From Gymnothorax reevesii (Eukaryota > Chordata > Actinopteri > Anguilliformes > Muraenidae), in NCBI GenBank assembly GCA_029721435.1, contig CM056574.1, forward strand, positions 69,297,501-69,361,500: DNA of 64,000 nucleotides, given 5' to 3'. Both the position numbers and the translations under genes were made by a program. A model generated the notes under the pieces. That model searched no databases and was not told where the DNA came from. It was given only the letters and a program-made list of their open reading frames with translations. This document shows positions 56,801 to 64,000 of this stretch, piece after piece. Position 1 is the stretch's first letter. Each line of letters begins with the position of its first letter.

Positions 56801-58708
56801 TTGCTATTATTGAGTGAACAATGGCAAGAGGAAGAGCCGCAAATCAGTCTGTTAGACTATGTTAGCAAGTTCAAGGAAAGATTGCGTGCAGCTTGTGACC
56901 TTGCCAAAGAGAACTTGAAATCAAGTCAGGGAAAAATGAAAACTTGGTATGATCATAAGGCTAGAAGCCGTGAGTTTAAACCAGGAGACAAGGTCCTTGT
57001 GTTGTTTCCCTTGCAGTCCAATCCATTGCAGGCTAGATTTCATGGTCCTTATGAAATTCTGACAAAACTCAATGATCTCAATTACATTGTGAAGACTCCA
57101 GACAGGAGAAAACCAAAACAATTGTGTCATATTAACATGCTAAAGCCTTATCATGACAGAAATGCTAGGGTTGCAGCTGTCACTTCAGATTCTCCAATGG
57201 TCGAAACGTGTGAAGATGAGGGGGAGTTTCAAGATGATGAACCAAGAATTAAAGCTGAAGTTCTTTCATGTAAATTGTCAAACACTGTAGTGTTGCAAAA
57301 TCTTGATGTAAAACTCCAGCACTTAGAACCCTCACAGAGAGATCAGTTTGAAAGGTTGATCAAGAAATATGAGGATTTGTTTCCTGATGTTCCAAAGAGA
57401 GTTACTATAGCCTCTCATGATGTAGATGTTGGTGATGCCAAACCAATTAAACAGCATCCGTACCGGATGAATCCTGAAAAGAGAAAGATTGCTGAGAAAG
57501 AGGTTGAGTACATGTTAAAGCATGATATTATCAGACCCTCCAACTCCGATTGGAGTTCACCCTGTGTGCTAGTTCCAAAACCTGATGGAAGTACTAGATT
57601 CTGTACAGATTATCGCAAAGTCAATGCTGTAACTAGAACTGATGTGTTTCCAATACCTAGGATTGATGATTGTATTGATAGTGTAGGGCAAGCAAAGTTT
57701 CTGACCAAGATTGATTTATTGAAGGGTTATTGGTGTGTGCCTTTAACTGAGAGGGCCAAGAGCATCTCTGCTTTTGCCACACCATCTGGATTGTACCAGT
57801 ATGAAGTCCTACCCTTTGGCATGAAAAATGCCCCAGCCACGTTCCAAAGGATGATACAGTCTACAATCGCCGGATTGCCACACACGGGTGCATACATCGA
57901 TGACCTGATCACATGGAGTGACTCCTGGGAAGAACATCTAAAAGATGTAGAGACGTTGTTCCAGCGCCTGACCCAGGCTAACCTGACTGTTAACCTGAAC
58001 AAGAGTGACTTTGGTTGTGCTACTGTCACCTATCTTGGCTACGTCATAGGCCAGGGTAAGGTGGCACCCATAAATGCTAAAGTCCAAGCCATCATGGACT
58101 TTCCAGTTCCTGACAACAAAAAAGCTTTGCGCCGCTTCCTTGGAATGATCGGGTACTACCGCAAGTTCTGCAAGAACTTTGCTGAGATTGCTCTCAGTCT
58201 AACTAACCAACTGAAGAAAGGCGTAAAGTTCACCTGGGATGATGCATGCCAGAGCATGATGCATGCCTTCGATCACCTGAAGTCTCTGCTGTGTCACTTC
58301 CCTGTGCTCAAATCTCCTGACTTCAACAAACCGTTCTCCATCGCGGTCGATGCTAGCGACCAAGCTTGTGGATCTGTGCTCCTACAGAGAAGTGACTCTG
58401 ATGACATTGAGCATCCCGTGGCATACTTCTCCAGGAAGTTCAATCGCCACCAAAGGAACTATTCCACAATAGAGAAGGAACTGTTGACTCTGGTCCTTTC
58501 TTTACAACACTTTGAGGTTTATGTTTGTACAGGGGAAAAGCCAATGATTGTGTACACTGACCACAATCCGTTAATGTTTTTGAGTAAGATGAAAAACAAG
58601 AATCGGAGATTGTTGAATTGGAGTTTGATTTTACAGGAGTTTGACTTGGAAATTAAGCATGTGAAGGGTACAGACAATGTAATTGCTGATTGCTTATCTC
58701 GTGTTTGA
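53867..58708 (+). CDS. Gag-Pol polyprotein, Gmr1-like (Gag-PR-IN-RT-RH), 1,613 aa
   Basis: The first in-frame ATG is 53867 (MDDFLASPT); the frame is open further upstream but without ATG. Residues about 70-185 are a Glu/Lys/Arg-rich coiled coil, followed by the Gag core. A CCHC zinc knuckle (CSYCKKSGHVTTNC) is at 410-423 and protease DTGAS at 502-506. Integrase follows: zinc-binding H756, H763, C793, C796; catalytic D827, D886 and E922 (35 residues between the last two); and a GPY motif at 1060-1062. Reverse transcriptase comes after it, with D1283 and YIDD at 1343-1346, then RNase H with D1495 (VDAS), D1565 (YTDHNPL) and a terminal Asp at about 1608. The protein would package, reverse-transcribe and integrate the element RNA. 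No stop or frameshift separates Gag from Pol, so the Gag:Pol ratio is not set by the usual frameshift. All catalytic residues are present. No envelope gene exists. Confidence 0.95.
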   Translation: MDDFLASPTVGVLKSFKKTELLEICRHLELTEVKPAMRKARLAREIVEYYIDENVFAPGDLEQFPVENPNIEMELKLKMLEIEREEKEKQRQFELEKLAREEKKEREEKEKQREFEREEKEKQRQVELEKLEREEKQREFEREKEERAERERQRQRDFELEKFDREERLQMEQLKIKIETKNKFCASQEVKLVPPFSEKDVDNYFQCFEKVAKSCQWPKEHWPLMLQTVLKGKAQQAYSALSADDSSDYEVVKKVILRAYELVPEAYRQKFRGLKKSENQTYVEFANEKQVCFERWCTSMEVKDDFNSLKEMVLVEEFKNCVKDDVKTYLNEKQALNLQSAAKFADEYVLTHKSKFQSSSNNKWSQFQKKGYGDTQDSSPKDKSGDGAQKSSNRSDQRVKADSDKSGIVCSYCKKSGHVTTNCWFLKAKKEKEKDTKPNAFVKTRLETPVVDDQSAKLPASCGAKKPNTADFVREEFLPFVSEGFVALNEHTTPVPIYILRDTGASQSLLLMDSLELRDETASGDFILVQGIEGRTVSVPLRSIFLKSDLVTGQVKVGLMSSLPIKGVSLLLGNDLAGGKVVPPVHLTSQPSTENGDEDPSLYPSCAVTRAMAKKALEDDVVVPSSTLNSQDSGGSPHDSDWPTMVSPFEDLSDTFISSLFSQPDGSGDSDVSGDLSLSRKRLIEEQTNDPEIGVLKRRALPEKEIDAVPVGYYLKDGVLMRKWRPPDIPANADWAVVRQIVVPKVYRNEILTMAHSLPLGGHLGVNKTVDKIMKHFFWPGLRKDVSNFCKTCHTCQVVGKHQLDPPVAPLQPIPAFGEPFSRVIVDCVGPLPKTRSGNQYLLTIMCASTRFPEAIPLRNIKATAISKALIKFFTLFGLPREIQSDQGSNFTSGLFQQVVYELGAKQIRSSAYHPESQGALERFHSTLKTMMRTYCYDHEKDWDEGVHLLLFAAREAVQESTGFSPFELVFGHEVRGPLLLLSEQWQEEEPQISLLDYVSKFKERLRAACDLAKENLKSSQGKMKTWYDHKARSREFKPGDKVLVLFPLQSNPLQARFHGPYEILTKLNDLNYIVKTPDRRKPKQLCHINMLKPYHDRNARVAAVTSDSPMVETCEDEGEFQDDEPRIKAEVLSCKLSNTVVLQNLDVKLQHLEPSQRDQFERLIKKYEDLFPDVPKRVTIASHDVDVGDAKPIKQHPYRMNPEKRKIAEKEVEYMLKHDIIRPSNSDWSSPCVLVPKPDGSTRFCTDYRKVNAVTRTDVFPIPRIDDCIDSVGQAKFLTKIDLLKGYWCVPLTERAKSISAFATPSGLYQYEVLPFGMKNAPATFQRMIQSTIAGLPHTGAYIDDLITWSDSWEEHLKDVETLFQRLTQANLTVNLNKSDFGCATVTYLGYVIGQGKVAPINAKVQAIMDFPVPDNKKALRRFLGMIGYYRKFCKNFAEIALSLTNQLKKGVKFTWDDACQSMMHAFDHLKSLLCHFPVLKSPDFNKPFSIAVDASDQACGSVLLQRSDSDDIEHPVAYFSRKFNRHQRNYSTIEKELLTLVLSLQHFEVYVCTGEKPMIVYTDHNPLMFLSKMKNKNRRLLNWSLILQEFDLEIKHVKGTDNVIADCLSRV

Positions 58709-58835
58709 ATATGTATATATATATATCCTGTGTTTATTTGAATATTGTATGATATGTATATATAGACAAGTGTTCACTTAACCATTTTGTATTGAAAAGA
58801 AAAATTTTGCCTTTATGAGTCAAAATTTTTCCCTT

Positions 58836-58847
58836 TTGGAATGGAGG
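58836..58847 (+). promoter_or_regulatory. Polypurine tract
   Basis: TTGGAATGGAGG directly before the 3' LTR, the expected plus-strand primer; two T residues make it imperfect. Confidence 0.55.
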
Positions 58848-59347
58848 TGTAATGTGAATATAGGCCACTAGATGGCAGTATTTACCTTTTTTTTGTTAAG
58901 CTCAGACTGGAGTCATGTTTAGACATGTCCTGGACATGTCTGGGGCAAGTCTCAGAAAATTAAAAAAAAATAGGTCTAAATGTGGGTGGGGTCTGCAAAA
59001 GAGTATATAAGGAAAAGAATTGAGACAGTAAAGTAGTAGGAGAAATTGCAAGAAGATGACCAGACCTGCCATTCTGTTCAAGACCTGTGACATTTCTTTT
59101 GTGGATTTCTTTGCCTGTGTTTGAGCATTTTCATTATCCAGGACATCACCAAGCCACCCCACAAAAAGGGACTGTAAATATTTCTTTTTTTTTCCTAATC
59201 AATCTTGGTCTTTAGGTTCATTAGTTGTTAGTTAGTTGTTATTGTCTTTGTCTGTTAAATTAAATGTGTTTAAGTTTTAAAAACTGTGTGTCATCCCTTG
59301 CTGTTGCTGTTGTGTTATAAATGTAATAACAAATTGGGGCCATAACA
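58848..59347 (+). repeat. 3' LTR of the Gmr1-like element
   Basis: Same 500-bp unit as the 5' LTR, with the CTCF-like site at 58865-58878, the p53-like array at 58911-58952 and the TATA box near 59003. Confidence 0.95.
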
Positions 59348-59435
59348 ATTGCAACAACAAAAAAAAGGAATAAATAAATTTAAGATTTGTAAGCGGGGAA
59401 ACTGTCGGATTTCAACTATAACTTAAAAAGTGTAT

Positions 59436-60063
59436 GAGTCGTTCCATATGAACTCCACCAAGTTCAAGAATCTTTCATGGTCACTGACTCAGATTTGGTT
59501 CAGATGCATTTTGGGAGTATCTCTATATTCATATGCATGTATGCAAAATTATAGGCTCTTACTCCAAAGGGTTTCCGAGATATGACCCCCCAAATAATCT
59601 GGGGCCACGCCTCCTTTTTATCCTCGCGAATCGCGAACGTTAATTTAGAGGGATTTTGGTGACTAATATCTTTGGAAAAAAATTAAAGGTATGAGCTGCA
59701 ATTGCTAACCAGTGTCATTTGGGTTCAGGCTTTCAGAATCCTTTGTCTTTATCCATCTCTATTCATTTTCAAGATAGTGGCCACTCAAATATGAAATTTT
59801 TATGGGCGGAAATAAAAAATTCAGATTTCAAGGGCCGCTATGAGGCCAGGATCCGTTACAGAGGCTTAATTGTGCTGGATTCCTTCTATTTGAGGACAGA
59901 TCTATCTGTACAAGGAAGATTGACGGAACCCAGGGCATATTACTGGAGTTAGGAGACCCTGAAAAGGGTCCCAGCTTACAAAAGTCACCATGGTAATGAA
60001 ACTTGTTCTACATAAATGTATATATCTTGGCTTTACTCGTTCAGAATTACAACTTGTTCCCTT
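59436..60063. mobile_element. Unclassified inverted-repeat element, copy 2, one end only
   Basis: Starts GAGTCGTTCCATATGAACTC, matching the left end of copy 1 for about 200 bp plus the next 120 bp. Then (from about 59875) it matches the second half of the copy 1 middle in the opposite direction (GATTCCTTCTATTTGAGGAC; GGCTTTACTCGTTCAGAATT). The far terminal repeat is absent. Confidence 0.65.
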
Positions 60064-63000
60064 TTGTTCTGCAACTAGAAGTTTTTAATAGACAGTGCAC
60101 TTCACAATCACTGGCACTATTTTGGTTTTGATTGGTCAATTGGCTGCATAAATGGCTTGATTGCAAGTTAGGCAAAGTACAAAGGAATTAATTTAAGGCA
60201 TGCTAATTATGCCAAGGCGAAGGACGCTGTCCAACCTCGCAGGTAATTAGCAGACTTCAAATCGCACTTTTCTTCTCGGAAGCATTTCAAATGGCCCCTG
60301 ATGTTAGCTCAACACTAAATTAAAGGTATTGGTTTACTGCTGCCATTCTTGATGGCATTGCTAAGGTTTTTCCCAACCAAGTTGAGTAGGATTTTGGCAG
60401 ATTTACAAAAGGGAAGGAGATTTCGCTATTCCAATTATAAACTCATTATTCCCAGAAGTGAGAAAGACACTGCAATGGCAAAAATGATAAACAGTTAATA
60501 TACGGGTATTGCTATGAGCAAAAGTTTCTGTTTCACCTTTGCTTCAGCATTCAATACTGGTATATTTGCACTTACTAGAAGAAACAACAGTTGGCCTTTG
60601 CTAACACAGAATAAAATGGCAAAGCTAGAATTTTTGCATTTCTCAAAATGTCAGTGGTAACTGCTATTGTCTCATGTAATTCAGCGTAAGAATTTCAAGG
60701 TATTGTTTGAGGCAATGATTTGCTGTGACGTTAAAACAGCCTCTTACCTGAGTTTTCCTAGTCATGGAATATCTTCATGTTGTAAATAAGATATATTATG
60801 GGACATTAGTGTTTAAATTGGCTTTTCTTGTCAAGTAAAGGGCATTGTAAGTGCTTATTCAAATTTGCTGCGCACTCATATTCTATCTACCGTTAAGCAC
60901 AGTCACAGTGTCGGGCTGATGTATGCTTACCATCTGCCTGCACTATAATAAGCTGTTAAAATAATGACGAGAAAATGTGCTGGCTAACTGGTCTCTGGTG
61001 TGAAATGGACAAATTTACACACTTTATAATAGGATTTGGTCAAGGGAGTGTTAATTCTGAGTGCAATCATTACCGAGGAGTTTTTGGTAATAATTGTGTC
61101 AAATATTTTTCAAGTGTTCATTTTAGAATATGTTCTAAAGGGGACTAATATCAATGTTCTGATGCATGCTTTATAATTTTTCTGTAATTAATTCTTAAGT
61201 TATGGACAAATAAGTAGTGGTTCTGTGGATCCGTTAACCCTTGACCGAGCCGAATGAATAAAAAAGCATATATTTAGTTATGGCAAGATTTTATGAGGGT
61301 TTTTGGATTCTCAGGGTATCCATCCCCCAATTTTGACGGACTGCTGCTGATTTCTACTTGGAAACAATGCAAGGTAGTAACATGGATCCAAAGAATTAAT
61401 TTGCAGTTAAATATTGTATATTATTTAATTTATGATTTAATATTATATAATTTGGATAGATTAGAAATGGCTGGATACAGAGCCATAGATTTTTGGCAGT
61501 TCTGAATGCTTCCTGCAGATGTACCACAATTCAAGTGAAGAAGTTTATGATCCAGGAAATGTATAGTTTTACCTCCATGCTGCTGGAGATTCTCTGTATT
61601 TTGTAGCCTATCAAGGGAGAATAATGTACATTTTGTATTTCCATGAAGGTTCTTTTTGTTTCTGGTGCTTTTCTTTCTGTCTTGTTTGGATGAACTTGAT
61701 ACGTCTCTTTCAATGCAGTTCAGCACATCTTTCGATTACAACTTCAGTCTCTTGGCACTTGTGAATGGAGCAGCCTTCAACTTTAATCATTAAAATAACT
61801 GACATTTAAGGAGAAAACAGTTTCTATTAGTCAATTACTAAACTAGAATTGACCTTCATAAATTCCAGCTTACTAGATTGTGTAGCGACTGAGATATTTT
61901 TTTAAATCTTCTGCAGAAATACAGTATGTTTAACAGGAGTGACATCTCATGTAACAATTAAGCAAAACGGTCTTGACCGCGAATCACAGATTGTAACAGT
62001 ATCAATGTCTTGGCTCAATTTTTTTAATCTAATCTGCTCTTTATTAGTAAAGTAAACAATTTCAAAATCTACTTTTAAATGGTATAGTGTAAAGAAACGA
62101 CATATGATCTCCATTATTGTCTTGCCCGTGATACAGTGTACAGAGCTCGGAAAGCTTTTTTTTTTTTTTTTAAAAAGGCGCTGAAATGTGATGAAATAAA
62201 TTTAACCCGTCCAGCCTTCATCAGCCCATTCCTCCCCCATTCTTCCCTCACTCCTTCTTTCTCTCTCTCTCTCAATCCCACTCTCCTCCCAATCTTCACC
62301 TCTCTCTCCTCTTAAACCAGTCTCTTTGCTTACTGCCCTGTCTATGAAAAATCAGCAAATAAAAAGTTACATTACCCCCAGCCTGACCTTTCCCACATAA
62401 TACACTGAGGACTGATGGACTGGGAAGAGTGCAGGGAGAGAGAGAAGGAGAGGGGGCTCATTGAAAACCTGTCACTCTCAAGCATCTGAAGCACCGCCCT
62501 GGGAACATTTACCAGATAATTAATATATTAAATGCATGGAAAATAGTTACAGAGGAGACCCTAGCCAGCTCTGCCCTGTGAGGGGGGAGGACAGGGCTGG
62601 GGTTTAAGAGGGATAGTACCCAACAGCCATCAATACACAAGCATCTCTCCTGAATGGCCCCTCGTAAAAAGGCCTCATAATTTTACGACTTCATTCTCGG
62701 CCGGGGCCGTGTAACGGAAGGCCGTATTTCCTGCTGATTCCCCGGCCTCTCGTCCACCCGGTTTATTGCTCGCTGGTCGCAGGGGCGGAGCCTCCAACCG
62801 CATGAAGGACGCCAAGCAGTCAGCGAACCAAACACTGCGCAGATGCACTGAACAAAATGGCAAGGGGAGGGGGTTAGAGGAAAAAAAAAACAGCTAAAAA
62901 TAGCTACTGCGTGCACAATGTTCCCCACGCTACAAACAAAACATTGTCCGGAGTATAATCCACTGTCAATGTTGTCATACTTTAAACCTTCAGAGTGTAT

Positions 63001-64000
63001 TGGCTTTATGCAGCCGCAACCACTCCCCTCACTTCCATTTCAAATTATTTTGTTAATTTAATGAATAAGTTGGTTAATTTTATTAACTTACTTTCAAGTT
63101 CAACAAAAGGCCAGGCAAATACAAAGACATTGGTATTAATGACTAGCTTACTGAAAAAGAACTTGGAAATTTCCACAACAAAATCTAAAATTGTCAGGGG
63201 ATGTTGCGTGGATGTGAGGGAGCCTAACAGGGTGGCAAGGCTCCAGATTCATTAATAGCTCTGTTATGACCACAGGTAGTGGCATGGGAACTAATCGCTG
63301 CTGATCAGGACAAGGAGAGAAAAGAACAGCTGTTGAATCAGAGAAGTTAGTGGGTGTCAGTACTGTGGTATCATACAGCTTTGCATTTATGTTTGAGTTT
63401 GTGCAGTATCTGTGTGTAAGTATGTGTGTACAGCTGTTTTAGCTGTGGATGACATCACACAGCCCCCCCCCGCCCCATCACATAATACACTGAGGACTGA
63501 TGGACCCCCCCCCCCCCTCACACACACTTGTATGGGCGTGGGTGTCTATGTGCTGAGGTGATGTCACCAACGGGCAAGCGGACCTTCTGAGATCTATTTA
63601 ACATGGTGGAGTGTGTATTTGGTTGTTAGCGCTGAGGCGTGTGTCTGTGTTTGAGTCTGTGTCTGTGTGCTGTGGTATCATAGAACTTAACATTTTATGA
63701 AAACTACAAGAGCTGATAAATTGCCTGATGTCACTAACTGACAAGCTGACCTTCAGAGCGAAGATAAAGTAGCCATGCATTGAGAAATCAGAAAATAAGC
63801 AAATTATAACTCTATGGAAAGCTAACGTCACGGGGATGATGGATAAAAGTTTCTGGACACTCACTCAAATAAGAAGAGAATAAAAGAGGCCTTTTGAACA
63901 CCCTTTCAACTCCCACACATCTCCAAAAAGAATGAAAATAGTCCCTTCCTGATGATGTAATTTGTGGGAGACAGGGACACACGGAAGGGAAGTCGAGTGC
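60064..64000. other. No gene seen
   Basis: Non-coding. Contains a T run at 62157-62171, a (TC)n stretch near 62260-62271, C runs near 63464 and 63506-63517, and a 27-bp exact duplication (62394-62420 and 63479-63505). Around 63366-63760 some phrases recur in order (GTGGTATCATA, TGATGTCAC, GACCTTC), suggesting an old local duplication. Nothing protein-like was recognised. Confidence 0.5.

Larger units (their letters stand above)
53252..59347 (+). mobile_element. Full-length Gmr1-like Ty3/Gypsy LTR retrotransposon
   Basis: Two 500-bp LTRs (53252-53751 and 58848-59347) enclose one long frame. The target duplication ATTG lies at 53248-53251 and 59348-59351. A tRNA-Pro-like primer site follows the 5' LTR, and a purine-rich tract precedes the 3' LTR. 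The polyprotein order is Gag, protease, integrase, reverse transcriptase, RNase H: Gypsy-type sequence in Copia-type order, the mark of the Gmr1 group described in fish and other deuterostomes. LTR near-identity and an unbroken frame imply a recent and possibly still competent copy. Confidence 0.93.

Overview
The window looks like a stretch of a ray-finned (teleost) fish genome. The evidence is fish-type tRNA-derived SINEs, several teleost Tc1/mariner families, hAT, PIF/Harbinger-like and TTAA-target elements, fish LINE fragments, and a full-length LTR retrotransposon with the Gmr1 domain order known from fish. The DNA is AT-rich with many CA/GT tracts. I found no convincing host protein-coding gene, rRNA, tRNA or CRISPR array. 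The species cannot be named from this sequence.

Layout. 1-3.4 kb: an old Tc1 copy split by a LINE tail and by a 2-kb hAT-like element. 4.8-5.6 kb: a LINE open-reading-frame remnant. 5.7-7.2 kb: a complete but dead Tc1. 7.9-10.6 kb: a SINE followed by a cluster of CA/GT microsatellites. 10.6-17.2 kb: mostly unique-looking non-coding DNA with traces of hAT and LINE sequence. 17.3-20.5 kb: a reverse-oriented SINE and two solo LTRs. 20.8-26.6 kb: a TTAA-flanked element, an inverted-repeat complex built on a Harbinger-like MITE, and a Tc1 carrying a LINE. 26.8-31.2 kb: a hAT element with a perfect 8-bp target duplication, itself hit by a TTAA element and an LTR. 34.2-40.1 kb: a dead Tc1, an empty-site relative of that hAT interior, and a third LTR of the same family. 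40.3-44.2 kb: a three-level nest (Tc1 relic > piggyBac-like element > intact Tc1). 44.9-50.0 kb: an inverted-repeat element carrying two more Tc1 copies, one of which carries a solo LTR. 50.5-51.3 kb: a GC-rich solo LTR. 52.2-60.1 kb: two copies of an unclassified inverted-repeat element on either side of a 6.1-kb retrotransposon. 60.1-64 kb: non-coding DNA.

Two open frames look functional. The first is a 337-aa Tc1-like DD34E transposase at 41069-42082, inside an element with perfect 28-bp ends. The second is a 1,613-aa Gag-Pol at 53867-58708, flanked by 500-bp LTRs that differ by one substitution and two homopolymer-length changes. In that polyprotein integrase precedes reverse transcriptase, the Gmr1 arrangement. 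Its LTR U3 carries a perfect CTCF core match and a run of adjacent p53 half-sites just upstream of the TATA box; this is the most unexpected signal in the window.

Element boundaries were set by matching terminal repeats and target duplications by eye. Family names rest on remembered motifs, not database searches.
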